Assembly: GCA_947466165.1 (NCBI GenBank)
Contig: CANIDW010000052.1
Location: forward strand, 1-8,531
Reading direction: 5' to 3'
Source of the DNA: Comamonadaceae bacterium
Lineage (GTDB): Bacteria; Pseudomonadota; Gammaproteobacteria; Burkholderiales; Burkholderiaceae_C
Length of the DNA: 8,531 bases
The position numbers and the translations under genes were made by a program. Below are positions 1 to 6,877 of the stretch, one piece after another. Position 1 is the first letter of the stretch; each line of letters starts with the position of its first letter. Under the pieces are notes generated by a model. The model worked only from the letters and a program-made list of their open reading frames with translations, did no database searches and had not been told where the DNA came from.

Positions 1-1791
1 CACCATCACCTGAGCTGGCTTGAGCGAAGATGCGCCAGCTGAGCCCGAACCGGGTGCCAATTGCAGCGCAATCCAGGCGGCGGCCTGACGCGCCTCGAGC
101 GTGCGCAGGGTTTCTTCGAGCACTTCTCGGGGCTGCAAGAGACTGTCGCGCCAGGGCAGCGGACTGTCGTGCTGCGTTGACGGTGTCTCATCTTTTGTGG
201 CACGAGGGATGGCGGGCAGACGCCCGACCGCGCCGATGTCGGGCGAGTCACTGCTGTGCGCGCGAAAGCCTTCGTAGCCGTCGACGTCCGCCGCTTGCCG
301 CATGGCTGCGTTGACAGTGTTGATGACCGCTTGCGCATTGCGCCTTGTGTGGTCGCAGCTGAGCAAATCACCCTGCAGACCTTGACGCACAAAATTCTGC
401 GCCGCCCGGAACACCTGCGGTTCAGCGCGGCGAAAACGGTAAATGCTTTGCTTGGGGTCGCCCACGATGAACACGCTGGGCGCCCGGCCTGCACCGCCAT
501 AACTGCCCAGCCACGCCGACAAGGCCTGCCATTGCAAGGGGTTGGTGTCCTGGAACTCGTCAATCAAGAGGTGCCGCACGCGTGCGTCCAGCCTTTCCTG
601 CACCCAGCCTGACAGCACAGAGTCACCCAACATCACCAGGGCCGCGCGCTCAACATCATTCATGTCGATCCAGCCGCGATCGCGCTTGAGGGCGGTGAAC
701 TCACTGATTAACAGACGCGCCAGCCGGGCCATGCGCAGCTGGTGCAGCCAGGCTTCATGCTGATGACGCACAGCCGCCACCTGCAGCACCAAGGCTTGCG
801 CCAGCCGCACAGTTTCAATACCGTTGATTTTTTCGCCGAACTTACGGGCTGTGCCCTCCTTGGTGAGCAGGCACTTGAAAACAGCGTCCATGTTGCCATC
901 GGTCAATGCGCGCTCAAGCTCTACGCCCATGGCAGAAAAAGACGGTGCCTTGGCACGGCCCAAGGCGGAGGCAGCCTCACTGAGCAACTGGCGCCCGGGC
1001 GCATCTGTCAGCGCCTGGTCCGGCTGCTGACAGTGGGCGAACTCGGGGAATTGCCGGCCAAAAGTCTGCACCGAAACATCGACCAGCCCGGCGGCATCGG
1101 CCAGGCCAAACTCCACGCGTTTGTCCAGCGCCGCCTGCAAGGCTTTTTCGGTTTGTGAACGCCCCCAGGCCATGACCACAGCTTCAAAGTCGGCCTTTTG
1201 CGCCGGCTCCTTCAGCAAGGCCTGGTAAAAACGCCGCCACACCAAAGCCCGCGCCTGGCTGTCGTCTTCCAGCAACTCGTAATTGACCGGCAAGGCTAAG
1301 TTTTGCAAAACCGCCACGGGCGCGCTGCGCAGCAAGGCGGCAAACCAGCCGTGGAAAGTGCGGATTTGCACCGAGCGGCCGCTGGCCAGCATGCGCGCGT
1401 ACAAGCCTTGCAGCTGCGCAGTCAAGCGCTGGGCGTCGGCTTCGTTGTGCAAACCCGGCACGCCGCGGATTTGCAACTCGTTGAGCAGCCTGGCGTTGTC
1501 AGCATGGGCAAAGTCAGCCAGCCATTCATACAGGCGCTCGCGCATTTCTCCGGCAGCGCGCTTGGTGAAAGTGATGGCCAGAATTTCCTGGGGCTGCAGT
1601 GCGCCATCAGCGCCGGCTTGGGTTGCGTCTTCCATTAAGGCTCGCACCATGCGCGAGACCAGCATCCAGGTCTTACCGGCGCCGGCGCAGGCTTCCACCG
1701 CCACGCTGCGCTGGGGGTCGCAGGCGATGGCGTAAAAAGCCCTAGGTGCGATCAGCGCACCATTGCATTCGTAAGCGGCTTGGGGTTTCAT
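1..1791 (-). CDS. UvrD/AddA-like DNA helicase subunit of an AddAB-type repair complex (C terminus outside window)
   Basis: Superfamily 1A helicase motor, expected to be the ATP-driven subunit of a double-strand-end resection complex acting with the AddB-like protein encoded just upstream. The frame is open from the ATG at 1791 to base 1, giving 597 residues with no stop. Visible motifs in order: Walker A ACAGAGKT at residues 34-41; motif Ia ITFTKRAAGEMRERL at 73-87; RTFHGWF (motif Ic type) near residue 150; Walker B LLIDEFQDTN at 408-417 with D411-E412; motif III GDPKQSIYRFRR at 444-455; a motif IV-like region LSCDHTRRN ending at N485. Motifs V and VI and any C-terminal nuclease domain lie beyond the left edge; relatives are roughly 1,100 residues. 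The start is supported by a Shine-Dalgarno-like AGGG (complement of 1799-1802), 7 nt upstream and inside the end of the upstream gene. The ATG overlaps that gene's TGA as ATGA, so translational coupling is likely. I am sure of the helicase family; the AddA role rests on the neighbour. Confidence 0.9.
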   Translation of the reverse strand, partial: MKPQAAYECNGALIAPRAFYAIACDPQRSVAVEACAGAGKTWMLVSRMVRALMEDATQAGADGALQPQEILAITFTKRAAGEMRERLYEWLADFAHADNARLLNELQIRGVPGLHNEADAQRLTAQLQGLYARMLASGRSVQIRTFHGWFAALLRSAPVAVLQNLALPVNYELLEDDSQARALVWRRFYQALLKEPAQKADFEAVVMAWGRSQTEKALQAALDKRVEFGLADAAGLVDVSVQTFGRQFPEFAHCQQPDQALTDAPGRQLLSEAASALGRAKAPSFSAMGVELERALTDGNMDAVFKCLLTKEGTARKFGEKINGIETVRLAQALVLQVAAVRHQHEAWLHQLRMARLARLLISEFTALKRDRGWIDMNDVERAALVMLGDSVLSGWVQERLDARVRHLLIDEFQDTNPLQWQALSAWLGSYGGAGRAPSVFIVGDPKQSIYRFRRAEPQVFRAAQNFVRQGLQGDLLSCDHTRRNAQAVINTVNAAMRQAADVDGYEGFRAHSSDSPDIGAVGRLPAIPRATKDETPSTQHDSPLPWRDSLLQPREVLEETLRTLEARQAAAWIALQLAPGSGSAGASSLKPAQVMV

Positions 1792-4301
1792 ACGGCCACC
1801 CTGAAGTCACGCCGGCACAGGCCACGGGCTTCACAATATTCGCAGGCTTTGCCTTCGCCCATCGCGGGCATGGGTGCGCCTTCGGCGATGCGGTGCATGT
1901 CGGTCTGGATACTCTCAATCAATTGGTCGCGCAGGTTGACGATGTCTGGCTGGGGGTAAGTTTTAGTGGTTTCTTTTTCACCCAGATTGACGTAACTGGC
2001 GCACAGCTCGTCGTCGCTCAGCAGCGCGGCATAAAAAGGCAGCTGCGTGTCTTCCTGCGGTTTTTTCATGCGCTCTGCAGTCACCTCGCGCGACTCGCTT
2101 TTGTAGTCCATCACCAACGCCCGGCCGTCTGGCAGGCGGTCGATGCGGTCTACTTTGCCGATGAGGGTAAGTTCGCCCAGCGGCATTTCTTTCCATTGCT
2201 CCGCTTCGCTGAAGCTGCTGCCGCCGGCTTCGTGCTCGGTGAGCCAGGCCAAGTAGCCTTCACGCACCTTGGGCCAAGCCGCGGCAAAGGGCAAAAACTC
2301 GCTGTCAGCCAGACCGAGTTCGCGCGTGGCCCGGGCTGCGGCCGCGTCGATCAGACGCTGGCGACCCGGCAAATCCGGTGTGGGTGCAGCCAGCAGCGCC
2401 ACATGAAAATGGCTCAGTAAGGCGTGCAGCCAGTTGCCGAAATCCCGCTTACTCAACTCGCCTTCGAGCTCATCGACGGGCTGCAGCTTGAGCTGGCGCA
2501 TGGCAAAAAAGCGGTAGGGGCAGCGCCGTAAATCCTCGTAGGCACTGGCCGACAAGCGCATCAGCGGCAAGGCCTGACCAGACGGTGCGGGCATGGGAAC
2601 AATCTGGGCCAGCAGTGGGCGGTGAATCCTGGCATCGACAGCCAGATCAGGCCCGCGGGCCAATTGCAAAGCCTGCACAAAACCACTGGGCATGATCCGC
2701 TCGCCGCCTTCGCTGCAACGCCACAGCACGTCGGCGTATTCAAATTGCAAAGCGTGCGACCAGGCGGCTCGGGCGGCCAGTGCGAGGGTGTTTCTTGAAG
2801 GTAAACCCAGCAGCTGGCGCTGCGCTGTTGTCCACTGGCCGGGCGGCTCGGGGGAGACGGGCAGGCGCACTTCATCGGCACCCGGGAACACCACAGCCTG
2901 CATGGGACGGCCCAGCAACTGGCTCAGTGGCAAGATGACCACCTGCGCTTGCGGCGGATGTTCGGGTGTGAAGCTGGCCGCTTCCAGCACTTGGTTGACC
3001 CAGGCGCTGAACTCGCGCAAGTTCATGCGTGCCCCGGCGCCACCGGAATCTATTTCAAACAGGTTTTCCTGTCCCTCACGCAAGAAAAGCGCATCGATGC
3101 TGGCCTGCCCGGCGGTGTCGCCCAGCATGCCAGCCCAGAGACCTGCGCTGTCAAGCACGCTGCGCAAAGCCTGAAGCCAGTTCGTCAGCGAACGGCTGCC
3201 CTGCAAGGGAGATAGCAAAGCCGTCATTGCGTCGGCCAGGGCTTGGGCCGCCGGCTGCGACGGACTGACTTGCCGCCACTGGCGCAAGCCGTCCTTGCGC
3301 AGCTCTTTTTCAGCCGAAGTCACGGCGGCAGCGTCAAACACGGGGGCGTTTTTAAGCCAGTCGAGCATGGCATCCGAGGACACATCCCAGGCGGCTGCAC
3401 GCAGCAAGCTGATGATGCTCGCCGCAACTCGGGTCGTCGACAGCTTCCAGCCGGTCTCGTCACGTACGGCCACCCCCAGGTTGGCCAGCATGGCGCGCAC
3501 GCGGCGAGTGAGCACGCGGTCTTGCGCCACCAATGCCACCGGGCTCAAGCCTTGGCTAAGGCGCGCCAACACACAGGCCGTAGCACGCTGCGCTTCGTCT
3601 TCTGCATCGCTGGCGGCTTGCAGCGCAGTCTGACCTGACGTGCCCGGCACCAGCAAGGGCAAAGACAGCGCCCGCTCACCCCAGCGGGCCTTGAGGGTGT
3701 CGCTCAAGGGGTCCGCCTGAAAACCATCGAGCACGACCAGCAACTCGGCTTTGGCCAAAAAAAGCACATCGGTCGGGTACGCCGACGTGGACGCCCAGGC
3801 CAGGGCAATTTGGCCGACGGCAGACTCCAGCGCCAACAAGGGGGAATCCATGCCTGCAGCCAGTTGCGCCGACAGTTTTTGACCCCAACCCGCGCGCTCC
3901 TCGGGCGGCCAGGCAGCCGCCAGCCGCGCCAGCGACCAGGCGGCCTCGACCAGCCGCCCCGCCAACATCTCCTTGTGCGCACCCAAGCCCGCCCGCGTCA
4001 GCAAACCGGCGGCAGTCAGCCAGTCGCAAGCCGTGTCCATGGTCAACTCGCCAGGCGCTGGCACCAGAGGCCCTGCCAAGGGCATCTGCAGGTTGTTGGC
4101 CCAGTTCATGGTGGTCTCAAATCGTGGCACGAAAGCCGCGTCACCCTGCTCGGCCCAGGCCAGGCGGGCCTGAGGCATCAGCTGCGCATAAGGCACCAGC
4201 ACCACGCAGGCGCTGGGATGAAGCCCCCGGGCGGCAATCTCCTGACGAATCAGGCCGACCACCCTTCGCCAGTTGATGTCAATGAAGTGCAGGTTGCTCA
4301 T
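1788..4301 (-). CDS. AddB-like PD-(D/E)XK nuclease family DNA repair protein
   Basis: 837 residues, predicted nuclease/scaffold subunit of an AddAB-type end-resection complex in the cytoplasm. The C-terminal nuclease domain is clear: an early cysteine in RRCPYRFF (C594), GKVDRID with D718, MDYKS with D732 and K734, a QLPFY motif (Q753, Y757), then CEYCEARGLC with C820, C823 and C829. The layout of one distant plus three close cysteines around a PD-(D/E)XK core is the 4Fe-4S nuclease architecture known from AddB and Cas4. The middle resembles a degenerate helicase: VALVAQDRVLTRRVRAML just before DETGWKLSTTR at 281-291, and FPGADE at 472-477. The N terminus shows no Walker A motif, so ATP hydrolysis is probably left to the AddA-like partner. 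This fits the poorly characterised proteobacterial 'probable DNA repair protein' family (TIGR03623, from memory, not searched). No strong Shine-Dalgarno sequence precedes the ATG at 4301. It is first in the pair, and its stop overlaps the helicase start by 4 bases. Confidence 0.9.
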   Translation of the reverse strand: MSNLHFIDINWRRVVGLIRQEIAARGLHPSACVVLVPYAQLMPQARLAWAEQGDAAFVPRFETTMNWANNLQMPLAGPLVPAPGELTMDTACDWLTAAGLLTRAGLGAHKEMLAGRLVEAAWSLARLAAAWPPEERAGWGQKLSAQLAAGMDSPLLALESAVGQIALAWASTSAYPTDVLFLAKAELLVVLDGFQADPLSDTLKARWGERALSLPLLVPGTSGQTALQAASDAEDEAQRATACVLARLSQGLSPVALVAQDRVLTRRVRAMLANLGVAVRDETGWKLSTTRVAASIISLLRAAAWDVSSDAMLDWLKNAPVFDAAAVTSAEKELRKDGLRQWRQVSPSQPAAQALADAMTALLSPLQGSRSLTNWLQALRSVLDSAGLWAGMLGDTAGQASIDALFLREGQENLFEIDSGGAGARMNLREFSAWVNQVLEAASFTPEHPPQAQVVILPLSQLLGRPMQAVVFPGADEVRLPVSPEPPGQWTTAQRQLLGLPSRNTLALAARAAWSHALQFEYADVLWRCSEGGERIMPSGFVQALQLARGPDLAVDARIHRPLLAQIVPMPAPSGQALPLMRLSASAYEDLRRCPYRFFAMRQLKLQPVDELEGELSKRDFGNWLHALLSHFHVALLAAPTPDLPGRQRLIDAAAARATRELGLADSEFLPFAAAWPKVREGYLAWLTEHEAGGSSFSEAEQWKEMPLGELTLIGKVDRIDRLPDGRALVMDYKSESREVTAERMKKPQEDTQLPFYAALLSDDELCASYVNLGEKETTKTYPQPDIVNLRDQLIESIQTDMHRIAEGAPMPAMGEGKACEYCEARGLCRRDFRVAV

Positions 4302-4434
4302 GGGGTGGAATTGCCTTGCTCTCTATGACACTGAGGGAGGAATCTGTTCGGGGCCGCGCCGGCCATGGTGCCGGCTTTCTGCCACAATGACAGCAACTTT
4401 AGCCGTATCTTGAACTACTTCTCAAGGAGCCTTC
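4302..4434. promoter_or_regulatory. Divergent intergenic region between addB-like gene and trxA
   Basis: This 133-base region separates the two divergent transcription units and must carry both promoters. It contains a perfect inverted repeat GCCGGC-CATGGT-GCCGGC at 4358-4375, immediately upstream of the candidate trxA -10 element. On the minus strand, TGT-CATAGA (complement of 4322-4330) is a weak extended -10 candidate for the repair genes; it would give a leader of only about 14 nt. No clear -35 element is visible for either direction. Assignments are by eye. Confidence 0.4.
4380..4388 (+). promoter_or_regulatory. Candidate trxA extended -10 promoter
   Basis: TGC-CACAAT fits the extended -10 pattern TGN-TATAAT with two changes in the hexamer. 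It lies 46 bases before the trxA start and would place the transcript start near 4395. There is no recognisable -35 hexamer; a GCCGGC inverted repeat occupies that position. The same pattern precedes rho and rpmE2, which raises my confidence a little. Confidence 0.4.
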
Positions 4435-4767
4435 ATGGCCAGCGATCTGATCAAACACACCACCGACGCCACATTTGACGCGGATGTCCTGAAATCAAGC
4501 ACACCGGTGCTGGTGGACTACTGGGCAGAATGGTGTGGTCCGTGCAAGATGATTGCACCTATTCTCGACGAAGTGGCAGCCGGTTACGTAGGCAAACTTC
4601 AGATTGCCAAGATGAACGTCGACGAAAACCGAGACGTGCCGGCCAAATTCGGCATCCGCGGCATTCCCACCCTGATGATCTTCAAAGGTGGTGAGCTTGC
4701 GGCCACCAAAGTCGGCGCCTTGAGCAAGGCCCAATTGACCGAATTCATCAACCAGCAACTGGGCTGA
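4435..4767 (+). CDS. trxA: Thioredoxin 1
   Basis: A 110-residue cytoplasmic dithiol-disulfide oxidoreductase. It reduces protein disulfides, for example in ribonucleotide reductase and PAPS reductase, and is itself recharged by thioredoxin reductase. The active site WCGPCK is intact, with C34 and C37. The buried Asp (D28) in VLVDYWAEW, the kink proline P42, and the cis-proline P78 in GIPTL are all present. The length matches E. coli TrxA (about 109 residues), with no extension or signal peptide. The start is fixed by AAGGAG at 4424-4429, 5 nt before the ATG. A 10-bp hairpin follows the TGA stop by 11 bases. The trxA-rho adjacency is also seen in E. coli, but here each gene appears to have its own promoter. 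Confidence 0.98.
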   Translation: MASDLIKHTTDATFDADVLKSSTPVLVDYWAEWCGPCKMIAPILDEVAAGYVGKLQIAKMNVDENRDVPAKFGIRGIPTLMIFKGGELAATKVGALSKAQLTEFINQQLG

Positions 4768-4778
4768 GTCCCAGCTTC

Positions 4779-4804
4779 AAGGCCAGTGTCTGCGCACTGG
4801 CCTT
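4779..4804 (+). terminator. Hairpin after trxA, terminator-like without a U tract
   Basis: AAGGCCAGTG pairs perfectly with CACTGGCCTT: a 10-bp stem with a 6-nt TCTGCG loop, 11 bases after the trxA stop codon. No run of T follows, so it is not a classical intrinsic terminator. It may protect the trxA mRNA 3' end or work together with Rho-dependent termination. Confidence 0.55.
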
Positions 4805-4866
4805 GGCCATCCTGTTGGGCCTGGCAATGATCGACCGGCCTGCCTCACCAAAACATTGTTTTTTCC

Positions 4867-4875
4867 TGTCATAAT
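4867..4875 (+). promoter_or_regulatory. Candidate rho extended -10 promoter
   Basis: TGT-CATAAT matches the extended -10 pattern with a single change in the hexamer. It sits in an AT-rich pocket that includes a T6 run (4859-4864) just upstream. The predicted transcript start near 4882 gives a rho leader of about 155 nt. No good -35 is visible at 16-18 bp spacing, as often happens for extended -10 promoters. Confidence 0.5.
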
Positions 4876-4881
4876 TCGACC

Positions 4882-5036
4882 TAGCTCTTGGGCTACCCCT
4901 CAGAGCATTTGAATACCGGCCTTGAACAGTCAGGCTAGAGTCGCTAAAAGCCCATCGCCGGCTGGCTCATCTTTCCACACCCCCAGTTTTCAGTTGAACG
5001 CCACTTTTCAGGTGTTCCATTCACGCAGGTAACTCC
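4882..5036 (+). promoter_or_regulatory. Long rho 5' leader with 5' hairpin and C-rich segment
   Basis: The stretch between the candidate promoter and the rho start codon has no ATG, so no obvious leader peptide. Near its 5' end, GCTCT (4884-4888) pairs with AGAGC (4902-4906), and inside that GGG-CTA-CCC (4890-4898) pairs, giving a small bulged stem-loop. Bases 4966-5025 are C-rich and G-poor (21 C, 8 G of 60 by hand count), with many YC dinucleotides. That composition is typical of Rho loading (rut) sites. E. coli rho is known to be autoregulated by attenuation in its leader, so a similar role here is plausible but inferred. AGGT at 5027-5030 is the likely ribosome binding site. Confidence 0.45.
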
Positions 5037-6299
5037 ATGCACTTAAACGAACTCAAGGCACTGCATGTGTCTGAAGTCCTCAAGCAAGCCGAAGCACTTG
5101 AGATCGAAAACGTCGGCCGCATGCGCAAGCAGGAGCTGATGTTCGCCATCATCAAAAAGCGCGCCAAGACCGGCGAGACCATCGTCGCTGACGGTGTGCT
5201 GGAAGTGCTGCCCGACGGCTTCGGCTTTTTGCGTGCACCGGACTCGAGCTACACCGCCTCAACTGACGACATCTACATCAGCCCCAGCCAGATCCGCCGC
5301 TTTAACCTGCACACCGGCGACATGATTGAAGGCGAAGTGCGCACGCCCAAAGACGGTGAGCGTTACTTTGCATTGAACAAGCTCGACAAGATCAACGACG
5401 GCGCACCGGAAGACAACAAGCACAAGGTGATGTTCGAGAACTTGACTCCGCTGTTCCCGCGTGAGCAGTACAAGCTAGAACGCGAGATGAAGGGCGAAGA
5501 GAACCTGACCAGCCGGATCATCGACATCATTGCCCCGATCGGCAAAGGCCAGCGCGCCTTGCTGGTGGCGCCACCCAAGTCCGGCAAGACCGTGATGATG
5601 CAAAACATCGCCCATGCCATCACCGCCAACTACCCCGACTCCGTGATGATGGTGCTGCTGGTGGACGAGCGCCCTGAAGAAGTGACCGAAATGCAGCGCA
5701 GCGTGCGCGGCGAAGTCATCTCTTCCACCTTTGACGAGCCGGCCGCGCGCCACGTGCATGTGGCCGAAATGGTGATCGAGCGCGCCAAGCGCCTGGTCGA
5801 ACTCGGCAAAGATGTAGTGATTTTGCTCGACTCGATCACCCGCCTGGCCCGCGCCTACAACAACGTCTTGCCGTCATCCGGCAAGGTGCTGACCGGCGGT
5901 GTGGACGCCAATGCCCTGCAGCGCCCCAAGCGTTTTTTCGGTGCGGCCCGCAAAATCGAAGAAGGCGGCAGCCTGACCATCATCGGCACCGCGCTGATCG
6001 ACACCGGCAGCCGCATGGACGAGGTGATTTTTGAGGAATTCAAGGGCACCGGCAACTGCGAGATTCATCTGGACCGCCGCCTTTACGAAAAGCGCGTGTT
6101 CCCGGCCATCAACCTCAACCGCAGCGGCACCCGCAAGGAAGAGCTGCTGTTGTCGCCCGAAATTTTGCAAAAGTCGCGCATCCTGCGTCAGTTCATGTAC
6201 AACATGGACGAGATCGAGTCGATGGAGCTCATGCTCAAAAACATGAAAGCCACCAAGAATAACCATGAGTTCTTTGACATGATGCGCAGGGGCGGCTAG
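5037..6299 (+). CDS. rho: Transcription termination factor Rho
   Basis: A 420-residue hexameric RNA-dependent ATPase/translocase that ends transcription at rut-containing RNAs. The protein aligns closely by eye with E. coli Rho (419 residues), with nearly identical numbering. Residues 1-47 form the N-terminal helical bundle ([14 protein letters not shown]). The cold-shock-like primary RNA-binding domain has RNP1 DGFGFLR at 60-66 and [15 protein letters not shown] after it. Walker A is PPKSGKT at 179-185 with K181 and K184. Catalytic E211 lies in [11 protein letters not shown]. Walker B ends at D265 in VILLDS. The Q-loop [13 protein letters not shown] and the C-terminal [11 protein letters not shown] containing the arginine finger are intact. 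No insertion domain of the kind seen in high-GC Gram-positive Rho is present. The start ATG at 5037 has AGGT 6 nt upstream. It has its own promoter and long leader. Confidence 0.98.
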   Translation: MHLNELKALHVSEVLKQAEALEIENVGRMRKQELMFAIIKKRAKTGETIVADGVLEVLPDGFGFLRAPDSSYTASTDDIYISPSQIRRFNLHTGDMIEGEVRTPKDGERYFALNKLDKINDGAPEDNKHKVMFENLTPLFPREQYKLEREMKGEENLTSRIIDIIAPIGKGQRALLVAPPKSGKTVMMQNIAHAITANYPDSVMMVLLVDERPEEVTEMQRSVRGEVISSTFDEPAARHVHVAEMVIERAKRLVELGKDVVILLDSITRLARAYNNVLPSSGKVLTGGVDANALQRPKRFFGAARKIEEGGSLTIIGTALIDTGSRMDEVIFEEFKGTGNCEIHLDRRLYEKRVFPAINLNRSGTRKEELLLSPEILQKSRILRQFMYNMDEIESMELMLKNMKATKNNHEFFDMMRRGG

Positions 6300-6315
6300 G
6301 GCTGTTAGCCCCCAC

Positions 6316-6353
6316 GCTTTTCACTCCGTGTAAAAGCTGCCCCCCGAGGGGGC
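6316..6353. repeat. Paired hairpins just after rho (head of a GC-rich dispersed-type repeat)
   Basis: Two adjacent hairpins begin 16 bases after the rho stop. The first is GCTTTT-CAC-TCC-GTG-T-AAAAGC (6316-6337), two stem blocks with a one-base bulge. The second is GCCCCC-CGA-GGGGGC (6339-6353), a 6-bp pure GC stem that can extend by AGC/GCT around a bulged T. Neither is followed by a U run. From memory, very similar 'CCCCCCGAGGGGGCGCTGCGCC' sequences recur between genes in Comamonadaceae genomes; I have not searched. It may help end or stabilise the rho transcript. Confidence 0.6.
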
Positions 6354-6392
6354 GCTGCGCCTGCGGACCTGCGAAGCCGGATCCGCGGCCCC
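6354..6392. repeat. GC-rich direct repeat, copy 1
   Basis: A 39-bp unit starting GCTGCGCCTGCGG and ending GCCGGATCCGCGGCCCC, repeated at 6444-6482 with 35 of 39 bases identical. It folds by itself: GCGGA (6363-6367) pairs with TCCGC (6382-6386), and inside it CCTGC (6368-6372) pairs with GCCGG (6376-6380) with one mismatch and a GAA loop. It directly follows the GC hairpin at 6339-6353, so the whole unit probably spans about 6316-6392. Confidence 0.75.
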
Positions 6393-6443
6393 TACTGGAA
6401 GGGACAACCGGGCTTCCCTCTTTTAACCCTCCCATCAAGGGGT

Positions 6444-6482
6444 GCTGCGCCTGCGGCCCGGCTTAGCCGGATCCGCGGCCCC
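6444..6482. repeat. GC-rich direct repeat, copy 2
   Basis: Second copy, offset by 90 bp from the first. All four differences fall in the left arm and loop of the hairpin. Here CCGGC-TTA-GCCGG (6458-6470) forms a perfect inner stem, with outer GCGG (6453-6456) pairing with CCGC (6473-6476). A degraded version of the C-run/G-run hairpin precedes it (CCC...AAGGGG, about 6428-6442). It lies just upstream of the rpmE2 promoter. Confidence 0.75.
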
Positions 6483-6517
6483 GGCTGGGTGGGAATGACT
6501 GGCGGGCTGCTTTTGCA

Positions 6518-6526
6518 TGGCATAAT
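6518..6526 (+). promoter_or_regulatory. Candidate rpmE2 extended -10 promoter
   Basis: TGG-CATAAT is an extended -10 element with one change from consensus. It predicts a transcript start near 6533 and a leader of about 62 nt to the rpmE2 ATG. TGACTG at 6496-6501 is a weak -35 candidate but at 19-bp spacing. I saw no palindrome resembling a Zur operator around it. Confidence 0.5.
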
Positions 6527-6594
6527 TTGCGGCTTAGCGAAAAGTGCCCGGGAATGGCTTGGGTGGCTACCGCAACGAATAAGGAACAGAGAAA

Positions 6595-6852
6595 ATGAAA
6601 GACGGCATTCACCCCAATTACCGCGAAGTTTGCTTTTTGGACTTGTCCAACAACTTCAAATTCGTCACGCGTTCATGCGTCAACACCAAAGAGATGGTGA
6701 AGATGGACGACGGTCGCGAGCTGCCTTTGTACAAGCTGGACACTTCCAGCGAATCGCACCCTTTTTACACCGGCACGCAAAAATCCGTGGACAACATGGG
6801 TGGCCGTGTCGAGAAGTTCCGCAACCGCTTCGGCAAAACTGCCGCCAAGTAA
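6595..6852 (+). CDS. rpmE2: 50S ribosomal protein bL31, type B (zinc-independent form)
   Basis: 85 residues, a small protein of the large ribosomal subunit that contributes to the inter-subunit bridge near the central protuberance. The family signature is clear: MKDGIHPNYREVCF at the start, then SHPFYTG and GGRVEKFRNRFG. The zinc-binding form of L31 carries CxC and CxxC pairs; this protein has only isolated cysteines C13 and C28, and it has the extra central segment typical of type B. It should therefore not need zinc. AAGGAA at 6581-6586, 8 nt upstream, sets the start. The gene is monocistronic: own promoter upstream and a strong intrinsic terminator 25 bases after the stop. In E. coli the type B paralogue is a zinc-starvation gene; here its place beside rho and a plain promoter suggest a housekeeping copy. 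Confidence 0.96.
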   Translation: MKDGIHPNYREVCFLDLSNNFKFVTRSCVNTKEMVKMDDGRELPLYKLDTSSESHPFYTGTQKSVDNMGGRVEKFRNRFGKTAAK

Positions 6853-6877
6853 GCTGCGAAGAATTTCGAGTCGATAT

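Noticed and set aside
1746..2420. Plus-strand open frame of 224 codons
   Set aside because: It lies antisense to the well-supported AddB-like nuclease domain and shows no family motif; long antisense frames are common in GC-rich genes.
4909..4938. Possible 9-residue leader peptide in the rho leader starting at TTG
   Set aside because: Non-ATG start, only a weak AGAG upstream, and no attenuator-like structure tied to it.
5012..5032. Six-codon GTG frame just before rho
   Set aside because: Too short and without a ribosome binding site; chance occurrence is likely.
6300..6594. Possible small RNA gene or insertion-sequence remnant between rho and rpmE2
   Set aside because: The two hairpin repeats and the rpmE2 promoter explain most of it; no transposase fragment, target duplication or separate promoter-terminator pair is seen.
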